Assembly: GCA_964454355.1 (NCBI GenBank)
Contig: CAYVTA010000001.1
Coordinates: 19,860-83,859, forward strand
DNA: 64,000 nt
Direction of reading: 5' to 3'
From: UBA1081 sp964454355
GTDB taxonomy: Bacteria; Bacillota; Clostridia; Oscillospirales; Acutalibacteraceae
A program made the translations under genes and the position numbers. The notes under the pieces are model-generated. The model saw only the letters and a list, made by a program, of their open reading frames with translations, did no database searches and was not told the origin of the DNA. Shown in pieces: positions 8,607 to 17,250 of the stretch. Numbering within the stretch: position 1 is the stretch's first letter; each line of letters starts with the position of its first letter.

Positions 8607-8813
8607 TGCCAATAAATAGGTATTAATATAAAATTTTATATTAGCAAAATACAGATCAGAAAAAATGAATATTTAACGATCTGAAAAAATATTGTAAATA
8701 CATACACTATTTTTAGTAAAAATGTATTAAACAGGTAGAAAAAAAAGCTTTTATATGCTATACTCTAAAAAAGACCTTATCAACAGCAATTTAACCGAAA
8801 GAGAGGTCACTCT
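8607..8813. other. A+T-rich leader of the arabinan operon
   Basis: There is no gene here. GATCAGAAAAAAT near 8645-8665 and GATCTGAAAAAAT about 30 bp later form an imperfect direct repeat. TATACT at 8759-8764 is a possible -10 without a clear -35. A regulator site may lie here, but none is recognisable. Confidence 0.3.
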
Positions 8814-11126
8814 ATGAAAAAAAGATTTATTACAATTGCACTGACTGCAGGTATTGCAGTGTCTTTTTGCGGCTGTAGCAACAACAGTGTTGCTGAACCT
8901 CTTGAAAATGCATTGAAAGATGTTTCAATGAGCGATGTAGAACTGCTCAATGCATATGAACAGAATGCTTTTAATCTGGAAGTCAGCTATTTAAAGAAGC
9001 TTGATGCAGACAAGCTTCTGAAAGGCTTCTGTGACATCGGCGGTGTGGAAAACAATGCCACCCTGTACGGAGGATGGGAAACCTCATCTATTCAAGGACA
9101 TACCTTGGGACACTACCTTTCTGCCGTTTCTCAGGCTTATGCCACCTCAGGTGATGTGGAGCTTAAAGAAATTGCAGATCATATTGTGTCTGTGTTGGCT
9201 GAGTGTCAGAATGCAGATACAGGCTATCTTGCCGCTATACCCGAAGAACACTATGCCCGAATTGAGCAGGGCAACACATCCGGCACATGGGTACCGTGGT
9301 ACACTATGCATAAAATAATAGCAGGTCTGATTGATGCTTATGAGCTTACTGCGAACGTTCAGGCACTTGATGTTGCCTCTAAGCTCGGTGATTGGGTATA
9401 CAGCAGAACATCCCAATGGGATGAAGAAATGCAGCGTACCGTGCTGAATGTTGAATACGGCGGAATGAACGACTGCCTCTATCAATTGTATAGCCATACA
9501 AAGAGTGAAAATCATCTTTCCGCAGCCCACAGCTTTGATGAAATGACCTTATTCGACCCGCTTTATAACGGCGAGGATATTCTCAACGGTAAACATGCAA
9601 ATACCACTATTCCGAAAATCATTGGTGCGTTGAACCGCTATATCGTTCTTGGCAAGGGTGAGGAATACTATTTACAGGTAGCTCAAAACTTCTGGGATAT
9701 TGTAGTTAACAACCACACATATATCACAGGCGGCAACAGTGAGTGGGAGCATTTCGGCGAGCCGAATATACTTGATGCTGAGCGAACAAACTGCAACTGC
9801 GAAACCTGTAATACATACAATATGTTAAAGCTCACCCGTGAACTGTTTAAAATTACAGGCAACAGCAAGTATGCCGACTATTACGAAAACACCTTCATCA
9901 ATGCAATTCTGTCTTCACAGAATCCCGAAACGGGAATGACCACATATTTTCAGCCTATGGCAACGGGCTTTTTTAAGGTTTACAGCTCCGAAACCGAGCA
10001 TTTCTGGTGCTGTACAGGCTCCGGTATGGAAAACTTTTCAAAGCTTGACGACAGCATCTATTATAAAGATGAAAACAGCATTTATGTTATTCGCTTTACA
10101 TCTTCCAAACTGACTTGGACGGAAAAAGGCATTACTATTACTCAAAATGAGAATCTGCCCAATGTAACATTTACCGTTAACGGCTCAGCTCAGGCTGACA
10201 TTGTTTTAAGAGTGCCCGATTGGTGTGCAGATAAACCAACAGTAAAAATTAACGGCTCTGTTTGTGACGAAAAGGCAGTTGACGGCTTTATACGCCTGTC
10301 AAGAGAATGGCAGGACGGCGACATTATTGAATACAACATTCCTATGGGAATAGAAGTTTACGATCTGCAGGATAATGAAAATGCAGTTGCATTCAAATAC
10401 GGTCCTTGGGTACTCAGTGCAGATCTCGGCAATAACGATATGCAGACAAGTACAACAGGTGTTAATGTTACCGTGCCGCTGCTTGATTCTTCCATCAGCG
10501 ATGTAATTACGATTAAGGATGGCACTATCAAAAACTGGCTGAGAAATATCAATGAAAATCTTGTGCGTCAGGAAGGAACGTTGAATTTCGTTCTGAAAGG
10601 AACTGACAGAGAACTCACCTTTTCTCCTCACTATATGCAGTATAAAAACCGCTATGGCATCTACTTCAAGCTTGCGGATGCTGACACAAAAGTGAAAGAA
10701 AACGAAGCAGACAAATATATAGTAATTGACAGTTTGCCCGTAGGTAACGATCAGTACGAATTTTCCCACAACCTTAAAGCTAACCTTTCTAACTCAGGAA
10801 ATCATTTAGGACTGATTTTCAGAGATGCAGAGCCCGGAGGCTTTTTCAGCTATGATATGGCGGTGGATAATACGGTTACAAATTACCTTTGTGTCAAGTA
10901 TTTCAGCGGCGATACGGGAAGAAGCTTCAGCATTCTCATTGACGGGGAACTTCTTGAAAATGTCGTAATTGAGAACTTGAATCCCGGTGGTTTCTATGAT
11001 GTTTATTATAAAATACCCGATGAGATGACAGCTGACAAAGAGAAAATAACGGTCGCATTTAAATCTGTCGCTGACAGCTATGCAGGAGGAATTTTCGATA
11101 AGCTCAGTATTGTTAAAGATAAATAA
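8814..11126 (+). CDS. GH127/GH146-type beta-L-arabinofuranosidase lipoprotein
   Basis: This is an exported glycoside hydrolase of the former DUF1680 group, whose known members release beta-L-arabinofuranose from plant arabinans or extensin-type glycans. The N-terminus MKKRFITIALTAGIAV ends in a lipobox with C21, so a cell-surface lipoprotein is likely. The (alpha/alpha)6 domain carries GHTLGHYLSA (95-104), WYTMHKIIAGLIDAY (162-176), E330-T-C332 and FWCC with C399-C400. The last two match the zinc-binding Glu/Cys set and the catalytic Cys known for GH127. A beta-rich C-terminal region (about 600-770) may bind carbohydrate. The start has GAGAGGT upstream. It is the first gene of a two-gene operon with GH43. 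Confidence 0.85.
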   Translation: MKKRFITIALTAGIAVSFCGCSNNSVAEPLENALKDVSMSDVELLNAYEQNAFNLEVSYLKKLDADKLLKGFCDIGGVENNATLYGGWETSSIQGHTLGHYLSAVSQAYATSGDVELKEIADHIVSVLAECQNADTGYLAAIPEEHYARIEQGNTSGTWVPWYTMHKIIAGLIDAYELTANVQALDVASKLGDWVYSRTSQWDEEMQRTVLNVEYGGMNDCLYQLYSHTKSENHLSAAHSFDEMTLFDPLYNGEDILNGKHANTTIPKIIGALNRYIVLGKGEEYYLQVAQNFWDIVVNNHTYITGGNSEWEHFGEPNILDAERTNCNCETCNTYNMLKLTRELFKITGNSKYADYYENTFINAILSSQNPETGMTTYFQPMATGFFKVYSSETEHFWCCTGSGMENFSKLDDSIYYKDENSIYVIRFTSSKLTWTEKGITITQNENLPNVTFTVNGSAQADIVLRVPDWCADKPTVKINGSVCDEKAVDGFIRLSREWQDGDIIEYNIPMGIEVYDLQDNENAVAFKYGPWVLSADLGNNDMQTSTTGVNVTVPLLDSSISDVITIKDGTIKNWLRNINENLVRQEGTLNFVLKGTDRELTFSPHYMQYKNRYGIYFKLADADTKVKENEADKYIVIDSLPVGNDQYEFSHNLKANLSNSGNHLGLIFRDAEPGGFFSYDMAVDNTVTNYLCVKYFSGDTGRSFSILIDGELLENVVIENLNPGGFYDVYYKIPDEMTADKEKITVAFKSVADSYAGGIFDKLSIVKDK

Positions 11127-11138
11127 GGAGGAATACTA

Positions 11139-12845
11139 ATGATGACTATAATAAACAGACTTTTTGCGTTTTTTGCTTCAATAATCTGTGCCGTTTCCGG
11201 ATTATTAGGTGCTCCTGATGCCGAAAAGATAACAGCAAGACAATATGAAATTCCCGGCTCTGCTTCCTGTGAAGTTGGCAATGGCAGAGTAAGTGTTCAT
11301 GACCCGTCAATTGTACAGTCTCAGGACGGAACATTTTATGTGTTCGGTTCTCATGGTGCTGCCGCAAAAAGTAACGATCTTGTAAACTGGTCAAATGTTG
11401 CCTGCGGAATTATGGATTCAAACAGTATGCTCGTCCCCGAGGGTGAGACTTTGCGTTCCGTCCTTGCTGAGCCACTTGCCTGGACAGATGCATTTCAGCA
11501 GCTGTACGAATACAGTGAAAGCGATTGGCAGACGAACATATGGGCTTCTGATGTTATATACAATAAGGCTATGGGCAAGTATTGCTACTATGCATCAACT
11601 TCTGTCTGGGGTACAACCTGTTCCGTTATCTGGCTTGCAACAAGCGATAATGTCGAAGGTCCATATGAATATCAAAAATCCATTGTATATTCGGGCTTTG
11701 ACAACCGCACCAGAAAGAACAGCCTTGCACGAATAACCCCCATGCATTACAGCTTTACAAATATTTCTTCACTTTTAGATAGCGGAGATTTATATATAAA
11801 AGATGTTCTAAATGCAGATTGGTTCGATGAAAACGGGTATTATCACAGCGGTCGTTATCCCAATGCCATTGACCCAACTCTTTTCTATGACGAAAGCAAT
11901 AATCTTTGGATGGTATACGGCTCATTTTCAGCAGGCATATTTGTTATGCCTATGGTTGAAGAAACAGGTCTCCCTGACTATGAATACATGAAAAATCATG
12001 ACGACTATGATATCTACTTTGGCAAGCAAATAACAAAAACCAACGCTGATAACGAAGGTACAGGCGAAGGCCCGTATATTACATACGACAGCGAAAGCGG
12101 ATATTATTATCTCTACCTTACATATTCGGGTCTTAACGCTTTGGGCGGATACAACATCAGAGAATACCGCAGTGAGAACCCCGACGGACCTTATCTTGAT
12201 GCGGCAGGCAACAACGCTCTTGACGATTTCAACACAGGCGTAAAACTTTTCGGTAACTATAAATTTGATTGCCTTGATACTTCCTATCTTGCAGGCGGTC
12301 ACTCTTCAAGCATTGTTACAGAAGACGGAAAAATGTTCCAGGTATATCACACCCGTTTTAATTACGGAAATGAGGGACATCAGGTAAGAGTACATCAGAT
12401 GGCAAGAACTCAAAACGGCTGGGCTGTTGTTCTACCCTTTGAATACACAGGTGAGACCATAAACGAAAGCGGATATACCACTGAAGAAATCTGCGGTGAA
12501 TACGAATTTATTGCTCACGGAACAATCAGCAACAGTTGTACAGATTGGGAAGATGTTGAAAACATTATTGCACCTACTCAGACAATTACTCTTAATGCAG
12601 ACGGCACAATTACAGGACTTGAAGTATATGAGAGTGAAAAAAGTAACACCGCCGTATCTTCCCGTGAAGTCAGCGGTTCATGGAAAGCAGTTGACGACAC
12701 AGCATATGCAAGCTTTGTCATTGACGGCGTAACCTATGAAGGCGTGTTCTGCGTACAGAAAAATGAAAGTAAAGACAAAACCGAAAAGCTTGTTTTCAGT
12801 GCTGTTGGAGACAACAACGAGTGTATCTGGGGTGTAAAGAAATAA
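11139..12845 (+). CDS. Exported GH43 arabinanase-like glycoside hydrolase
   Basis: A signal peptide (about residues 1-25) precedes a five-bladed beta-propeller of the GH43 type. The catalytic acids are D55 in VHDPSIV, D245 in AIDPTLFY and E310 in GTGEGPYI, the order known for GH43. The region from about 455 to 568 forms a separate beta-rich domain resembling the C-terminal domain of endo-arabinanases. The likely role is hydrolysis of alpha-1,5-arabinan outside the cell. The gene begins 12 bp after the GH127-type gene with GGAGG before ATG, so the two enzymes are co-made and would act on alpha- and beta-linked arabinose of one polymer. The exact subfamily is not assigned. Confidence 0.85.
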   Translation: MMTIINRLFAFFASIICAVSGLLGAPDAEKITARQYEIPGSASCEVGNGRVSVHDPSIVQSQDGTFYVFGSHGAAAKSNDLVNWSNVACGIMDSNSMLVPEGETLRSVLAEPLAWTDAFQQLYEYSESDWQTNIWASDVIYNKAMGKYCYYASTSVWGTTCSVIWLATSDNVEGPYEYQKSIVYSGFDNRTRKNSLARITPMHYSFTNISSLLDSGDLYIKDVLNADWFDENGYYHSGRYPNAIDPTLFYDESNNLWMVYGSFSAGIFVMPMVEETGLPDYEYMKNHDDYDIYFGKQITKTNADNEGTGEGPYITYDSESGYYYLYLTYSGLNALGGYNIREYRSENPDGPYLDAAGNNALDDFNTGVKLFGNYKFDCLDTSYLAGGHSSSIVTEDGKMFQVYHTRFNYGNEGHQVRVHQMARTQNGWAVVLPFEYTGETINESGYTTEEICGEYEFIAHGTISNSCTDWEDVENIIAPTQTITLNADGTITGLEVYESEKSNTAVSSREVSGSWKAVDDTAYASFVIDGVTYEGVFCVQKNESKDKTEKLVFSAVGDNNECIWGVKK

Positions 12846-12907
12846 TATTGATGATACTTGAGCAGAATCACCTCATCGGTCCAACATCTGCGTCTTTTAT
12901 TTGAATA
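12846..12907. other. Junction between arabinan operon and prophage remnant
   Basis: There is no gene, terminator or att-like repeat visible. The frame of the next ORF opens right after TGA at 12902, so this is probably the left boundary of the remnant. Confidence 0.3.
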
Positions 12908-13570
12908 TTGTATAAAAATAATGATTCTCCAAAGCATGATATTACCCCTGATTCATTTGACAAATTCCTTGAAATAAAGTATAATATTAATAATGAATGG
13001 TCCACTTTAAAATATCAATATCGAACTGTAAATAGATATGAGGTCGATGGAAATGTACCGGCATCAAAAATTTATGAATTACACGAAATAGGCATTGATG
13101 CTAAAGCAAAGTTTACAGGAAAAGCTCGTAAACAAGCAAATATGGGTATTTGTGAATTAGACAACACAACTTTATTTGCTAACAGCCAAGTAAATCAATC
13201 TACTGATCCATATTTTAAGAACTTTAGTGGCGATCGCTCTAAATTAGTGTTATTGAAAGAAGATCGACTTTTTTCTAACGCATACAAATCTGTTGGAAAT
13301 AGAGCAAATACATATGTAGACAGTGAATCTAAATTTTTTGAATATGCTGCAGATATATGCTCTGATGGAAAGCCACACACTTTAAAAATTCTCTCTGAAA
13401 AATGTATGTGTCCAAGTTGCAAACAGGTAATGATGCAGTTTTCAAAACAATTTCCTGATGTTGATATTCAAGTTGTTTCTGGAAGAACAGATCGTGAAGT
13501 TACAAAACATGGCGAATTCTGGAACAAACGAGTAAAATATAGAAAGAAGAAAGAAACAGATGCGAGCTAA
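12908..13570 (+). CDS. Deaminase-fold toxin domain, probably the C-terminus of a phage head protein (5'-truncated)
   Basis: The C-terminal half matches the BURPS668_1122-type deaminase toxins: DSE at 138-140 in the place of the usual H/C-x-E, then C168-P-S-C171 and QVMMQF, with the typical following strand DVDIQVVSG. Zinc would be held by D/E-proximal and Cys residues; known relatives are effector domains of polymorphic toxins that act on nucleic acids or nucleotides. The N-terminal half is not recognised. The frame opens at a TGA at 12902, its first start is a TTG with no ribosome site, and the next genes are an immunity-like gene and an XkdF fragment, so I infer the severed tail of a minor head protein. 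Expression is doubtful. Confidence 0.65.
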   Translation: MYKNNDSPKHDITPDSFDKFLEIKYNINNEWSTLKYQYRTVNRYEVDGNVPASKIYELHEIGIDAKAKFTGKARKQANMGICELDNTTLFANSQVNQSTDPYFKNFSGDRSKLVLLKEDRLFSNAYKSVGNRANTYVDSESKFFEYAADICSDGKPHTLKILSEKCMCPSCKQVMMQFSKQFPDVDIQVVSGRTDREVTKHGEFWNKRVKYRKKKETDAS

Positions 13571-13934
13571 AAATGATATCTCATATCATGAATATAAAGA
13601 AGGCGTGCATGATAAGTTTAACTTATTGCTTCACGGATTCTCTGATAGTGAGCCTTATCAATTAACGGACTCCATGGTGGAAGAGGACGCTGAATTATTT
13701 GTTGGGACGTCAATTGCACTGTGGATGATTTCGCTTGCCGAATATGAGGTCAGGCACAATATTCTCGAAGATAGAGTGCTTGAACAAGTTTCATACCATA
13801 TTCACCGATATGAAATGGGAAAATATACAGATATAAGTGATGAAGAAAAAGAAGAACTTGAAGCAGATATCGAATTTATCAAAAGTCATGTTAAAATATA
13901 TGATAAGGAAGACATGATTTTAGATGATGACTAA
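13560..13934 (+). CDS. Putative immunity protein for the deaminase-type toxin
   Basis: This is a 124-residue, very acidic, largely alpha-helical protein with no signal peptide or membrane segment. The start ATG lies 11 bp inside the end of the toxin frame, with a purine-rich AGAAAGAAG upstream, so translation is coupled to the toxin. This arrangement, small acidic helical protein directly after a toxin domain, is the standard layout of polymorphic toxin/immunity pairs. I cannot place it in a named immunity family. It ends at a strong terminator. Unlike the toxin gene it is complete, which fits retention for protection, but function is inferred from context only. Confidence 0.6.
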   Translation: MRAKNDISYHEYKEGVHDKFNLLLHGFSDSEPYQLTDSMVEEDAELFVGTSIALWMISLAEYEVRHNILEDRVLEQVSYHIHRYEMGKYTDISDEEKEELEADIEFIKSHVKIYDKEDMILDDD

Positions 13935-13952
13935 AAGATAACACAACAAATC

Positions 13953-13984
13953 AGCAATCGTACAAAAGTACGGTTGCTTTTTTA
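13953..13984 (+). terminator. Terminator after the immunity-like gene
   Basis: AGCAATCGTAC (13953-13963) pairs with GTACGGTTGCT (13968-13978) over an AAAA loop, followed by TTTTTT. Confidence 0.85.
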
Positions 13985-14010
13985 TGCCTTGAAAGGGGGT
14001 GAATGCGAAT

Positions 14011-14112
14011 ATGGCTACAATTAAAAAAGCATTTGCAATGAGCGATGTTAAGATAAGTTTTGTTTCACTTGTTGATAAAGCAGCAAATAAACAGGTGTTC
14101 CTTTGCGTATAG
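14011..14112 (+). pseudogene. XkdF-like phage protein, N-terminal fragment (33 aa)
   Basis: MATIKKAFAM followed by SDVKISFVSLVDKAANK is the conserved start of XkdF-like phage proteins, predicted serine proteases encoded next to the capsid genes of many Firmicute phages. A strong ribosome site (AAAGGGGG) precedes it. After about 30 residues the frame leaves the family pattern and meets TAG. The remaining roughly 90% of the gene is absent, so this marks the right-hand break point of the prophage remnant. Confidence 0.7.
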
Positions 14113-14211
14113 GGATTTATAGAATATATATAATAAATCGAACGACATCATTGAAGTGTATCGATTTAAGTGAGCCATAAATATTGTTCCGACTTTATAT
14201 TTTTTGTGTTA
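14113..14211. other. Spacer right of the prophage remnant
   Basis: A+T-rich sequence with no gene. ATCGA occurs in inverted and direct form around 14137-14166 (AATCGA and TATCGATTT) but forms no convincing operator. Confidence 0.3.
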
Positions 14212-14240
14212 TTGAAAGATTAATTCTTTTGTAGTATAAT
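14212..14240 (+). promoter_or_regulatory. Promoter for heparinase-like/deacetylase genes
   Basis: TTGAAA (14212-14217), 17 bp spacer, TATAAT (14235-14240). The start codon follows at 14273. Confidence 0.7.
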
Positions 14241-14272
14241 TAGATAAAACAATAATTTTATGGAGTAAAAAC

Positions 14273-16282
14273 ATGGATAAGGGAAAAATGAAGACTTATA
14301 AAAAGATACTGTTATCGGTTGTTGCCTTTATTATCCTTGCGGTGATTCTCGGCACAACAAATATTATCCCCCATCTTGCAGTAATTCCCGATATGTTTAC
14401 AGTCGGTCTTGACTATATTTCTTTAGACAGAAATTCTGATGCAGTTTCAGCTGATGAGCTTAACAAAGCTATTGAAAAAGCGGCAGAAGATTTTTCACAC
14501 CCTTTTGTTCTTGCAAATAAAGATAATTTTGACATAGTAAGAAAAGAATACGAAGAAAAATCTTTCACTGAATACACAGAAAGTCTCAGCAAATCAGTTC
14601 TTGATAACGCTGACGGACTTCTCGACACCGATATTTACCCTGTTATGGAGTATGTGCTTGACGAAGAAGACAGTATTCTGCCTATTTCCCGTGAGGTTAT
14701 CAACCGTATGGTGATTCTCGGCTATGCGTGGCAGATTACAGGTGCCGACAAATACGCAGAAAGGGCTTGGCAGGAGCTGAGCAAAGTGTGCAGTTATGAT
14801 GATTGGTGTACGAGTCATTTTCTCGCAACGGCTGAAATGGCTTTGGCTGTGTCAATAGGATATGACTGGTTTTTCGATTATCTTACCGATGAGCAAAAAG
14901 ACCTTCTTGCTGAAACAACCTATAATTATGCAATCAAGCCTGCTCTGTCAAAAAATTATCTGAAAAACTGGTTTACCTGGTCAAAGAACAATTGGAACAG
15001 TATCTGTTACAGCGGTATAGGCATTGCATGTATGACTTTCAGCTCATACTATCCCGACGAATCGGCAGAATTTCTTTCCATGTGCTATAAGAATATGCCC
15101 ATTGCTTTTGCAAACTTCACCCCCGACGGTGTTTATGCAGAGGGTTCCGGTTACTGTCAGTCGGGTATGAATTCGATAGTATACTTTGCTGCTACGTCCA
15201 AAAACTTCTTCGGCACTGATTACGGTATGTCTGAAATTGATGGCTTCAAAGAATTAGGATATTTCCCCGTATATATTACAACACCAACAGGTGTTTTTAA
15301 CTTCGGGGACAATAAAGACTTAATGTGTTTCTCTCCTGCACTTCATTGGTACGCTTCGGAATACGATTCTCCACTTCTTGCTTGCTATCAGATGTGGGAT
15401 ATGCCCGATGAATTCACTGTCAACACTTCAAGTTCGGTTGAAAGAAACGGCGACGGAAAAGAAGATGCACTTTCCTCTCTCTGGTATAACAGAAAATATA
15501 AAGAAAAAAATGCAGATTTCAGCAATGAACCTCTCGCAGTACGTCTTGAATCGGATGCAGGGCAAACGCTGACTCTTATGAGAAATGCTTACCTTGACAA
15601 AAACGGTACGTTTGCAGGCATCAAGGGCGGATATAACTACACAAACCACGGTGACCTTGATATCGGTACTTTCGTCTTTGATTCAATGGGAGTAAGATGG
15701 GCTGAAGAACTCGGACCCGGCAGTTACGATGCTCCCAACTATTTCCTGAACCTGCCTGCAGGCGGCAGATGGAAGAACTACAGCAAACGTGCAGAAGGGC
15801 AAAATACTCTTGTTATAAACCCGAACATGACACTTGACGATCAGTACGCACTTGCTTCTTGCGATTTCACTTCATTTGAAGAAACTGCTGACGGCGGTAA
15901 ATGCTCACTTAATATGACAGATGCTTACCGTATGAACGGTGCAGTTGAAGTCATAAGAGATTTCGAGCTTTATGACGGTTATTCTTCTCTTAAAATCACC
16001 GATAAAATAAAATGTTTAGTTCCGAGTGAAGTTTATTGGTTTATGCACACAAAGGCTGATATCAGCCTTTCAGAAGACTGTAAAACCGCTATTCTTACAA
16101 TCGGAGATAAGCAGCTAAAGGCAACCTCTCATGCTGACGGTATTTTCTCCGTTATGAAAGCAGAAGCACTGGACGGAGCTTATGAATATGACTCAGAATA
16201 TCCCGATATTCAGAAGCTTACAGTGAAGCTTGACGATGTCAAGGAAGCAGATATTTCTATCACACTTGAACCGGTTATATAA
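14273..16282 (+). CDS. Membrane-anchored heparinase II/III-like protein
   Basis: A single N-terminal membrane segment (about residues 9-32) is followed by an (alpha/alpha) toroid and a beta-rich domain, the layout of heparinase II/III-type lyases that cleave uronic-acid polysaccharides by beta-elimination. Visible family features are WCTSHFLATAEMALAVSIGYDW (about 180-200), NNWNSICYSGIG, and the C-terminal NHGDLDIGTFVFDSMGV with VRWAEELGPG, close to the conserved HGHLDxGSFxxxxxG block. Length of 669 is normal. The protein most likely works outside the cell, anchored by its N-terminus. The following deacetylase is 68 bp downstream and may share the transcript; together they would process acetylated acidic glycans. 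The substrate is not known. Confidence 0.75.
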   Translation: MDKGKMKTYKKILLSVVAFIILAVILGTTNIIPHLAVIPDMFTVGLDYISLDRNSDAVSADELNKAIEKAAEDFSHPFVLANKDNFDIVRKEYEEKSFTEYTESLSKSVLDNADGLLDTDIYPVMEYVLDEEDSILPISREVINRMVILGYAWQITGADKYAERAWQELSKVCSYDDWCTSHFLATAEMALAVSIGYDWFFDYLTDEQKDLLAETTYNYAIKPALSKNYLKNWFTWSKNNWNSICYSGIGIACMTFSSYYPDESAEFLSMCYKNMPIAFANFTPDGVYAEGSGYCQSGMNSIVYFAATSKNFFGTDYGMSEIDGFKELGYFPVYITTPTGVFNFGDNKDLMCFSPALHWYASEYDSPLLACYQMWDMPDEFTVNTSSSVERNGDGKEDALSSLWYNRKYKEKNADFSNEPLAVRLESDAGQTLTLMRNAYLDKNGTFAGIKGGYNYTNHGDLDIGTFVFDSMGVRWAEELGPGSYDAPNYFLNLPAGGRWKNYSKRAEGQNTLVINPNMTLDDQYALASCDFTSFEETADGGKCSLNMTDAYRMNGAVEVIRDFELYDGYSSLKITDKIKCLVPSEVYWFMHTKADISLSEDCKTAILTIGDKQLKATSHADGIFSVMKAEALDGAYEYDSEYPDIQKLTVKLDDVKEADISITLEPVI

Positions 16283-16350
16283 AGCCAGAAAAACATAATA
16301 ATTTCATAAAAAAATTATATAAGACATATGTATTTTCCAGAGGTGTTTTT

Positions 16351-17109
16351 ATGAAAATATTTTCTTTAAGGCTCAAATCTATAACCATAACCGCAATTAT
16401 ACTTATCGCAGTTTGTTTAGGTGTGTATTTCATGGCATCACTTGTAAACGAGGCTGTATCAGCAAATGACAGGCTGATTCCGATTTATAATGTTGATAAA
16501 GACACAAATGAGGTTGCTATCACTTTTAACTGTGCAATAAGCGGCGATATCGACCGTATCCTGTCAATTCTTGAAGCGTATGATGTAAAATGTACTTTCT
16601 TTCTTTTAGGCTCCTGGGCAGAAGCACACGCAGATGAAGTAAAAGCAATTTATGATGCAGGGCACGAACTGGGAAATCATTCATACTCGCATAATGATAT
16701 GCCGTCAATGAGCTATGAGAATATAATTCTGGATATTCAGAAATGCAACGATGTTGTAAAAAGTATCACAGGCGAATCCCCTACCCTGTTTCGTGCACCG
16801 TCAGGAGCTTACGACAACAAAACCATCTCCGCCGCAGAGGAATTGGGTATGACAACAATTCAATGGGATGTGGATTCTGTTGACTGGAGGAATATATCCG
16901 AAGATGAAATCATCAGCAGGGTCACATCAAAAGTAAAAAGCGGTTCAATAATTCAATTACACTCCGGAACTGAACACACGGCAGATGCATTGCCTGACCT
17001 GCTTGATTATCTGACTGCTAACGGATTCACAACAACAACTGTCAGCAAACTAATATATACATCCGACTACAAAATTAACAGCAATGGAACGCAAAGCCTG
17101 ATACAATAA
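16351..17109 (+). CDS. Membrane-anchored polysaccharide deacetylase (NodB fold)
   Basis: An N-terminal membrane segment (about 10-30) precedes a NodB homology domain. The metal motif HSYSH is at 110-114, FRAPSGAYD near 148-156, and LHSGTEH near the end. In the first motif the usual TFDD is TFN (58-60), so the catalytic-base Asp is Asn; TFN variants are seen in some Firmicute relatives, so activity cannot be excluded. Known members remove N- or O-acetyl groups from peptidoglycan, chitin or xylan. The start has AGAGGTG upstream. A decayed partial copy lies at 4433-4650. The last roughly 20 residues are an extra polar tail. Confidence 0.82.
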   Translation: MKIFSLRLKSITITAIILIAVCLGVYFMASLVNEAVSANDRLIPIYNVDKDTNEVAITFNCAISGDIDRILSILEAYDVKCTFFLLGSWAEAHADEVKAIYDAGHELGNHSYSHNDMPSMSYENIILDIQKCNDVVKSITGESPTLFRAPSGAYDNKTISAAEELGMTTIQWDVDSVDWRNISEDEIISRVTSKVKSGSIIQLHSGTEHTADALPDLLDYLTANGFTTTTVSKLIYTSDYKINSNGTQSLIQ

Positions 17110-17250
17110 AATATTAATGATTTATACAAGAAATATTAATTTTATGTTAATAATATATTTACACTTTGCTCATTTTGTTTAAAATTAATTAACCAATGCA
17201 TTTTCATATTGTTATATAATGTTGTTAATGTTTTAACGGAGGAATGCAAT

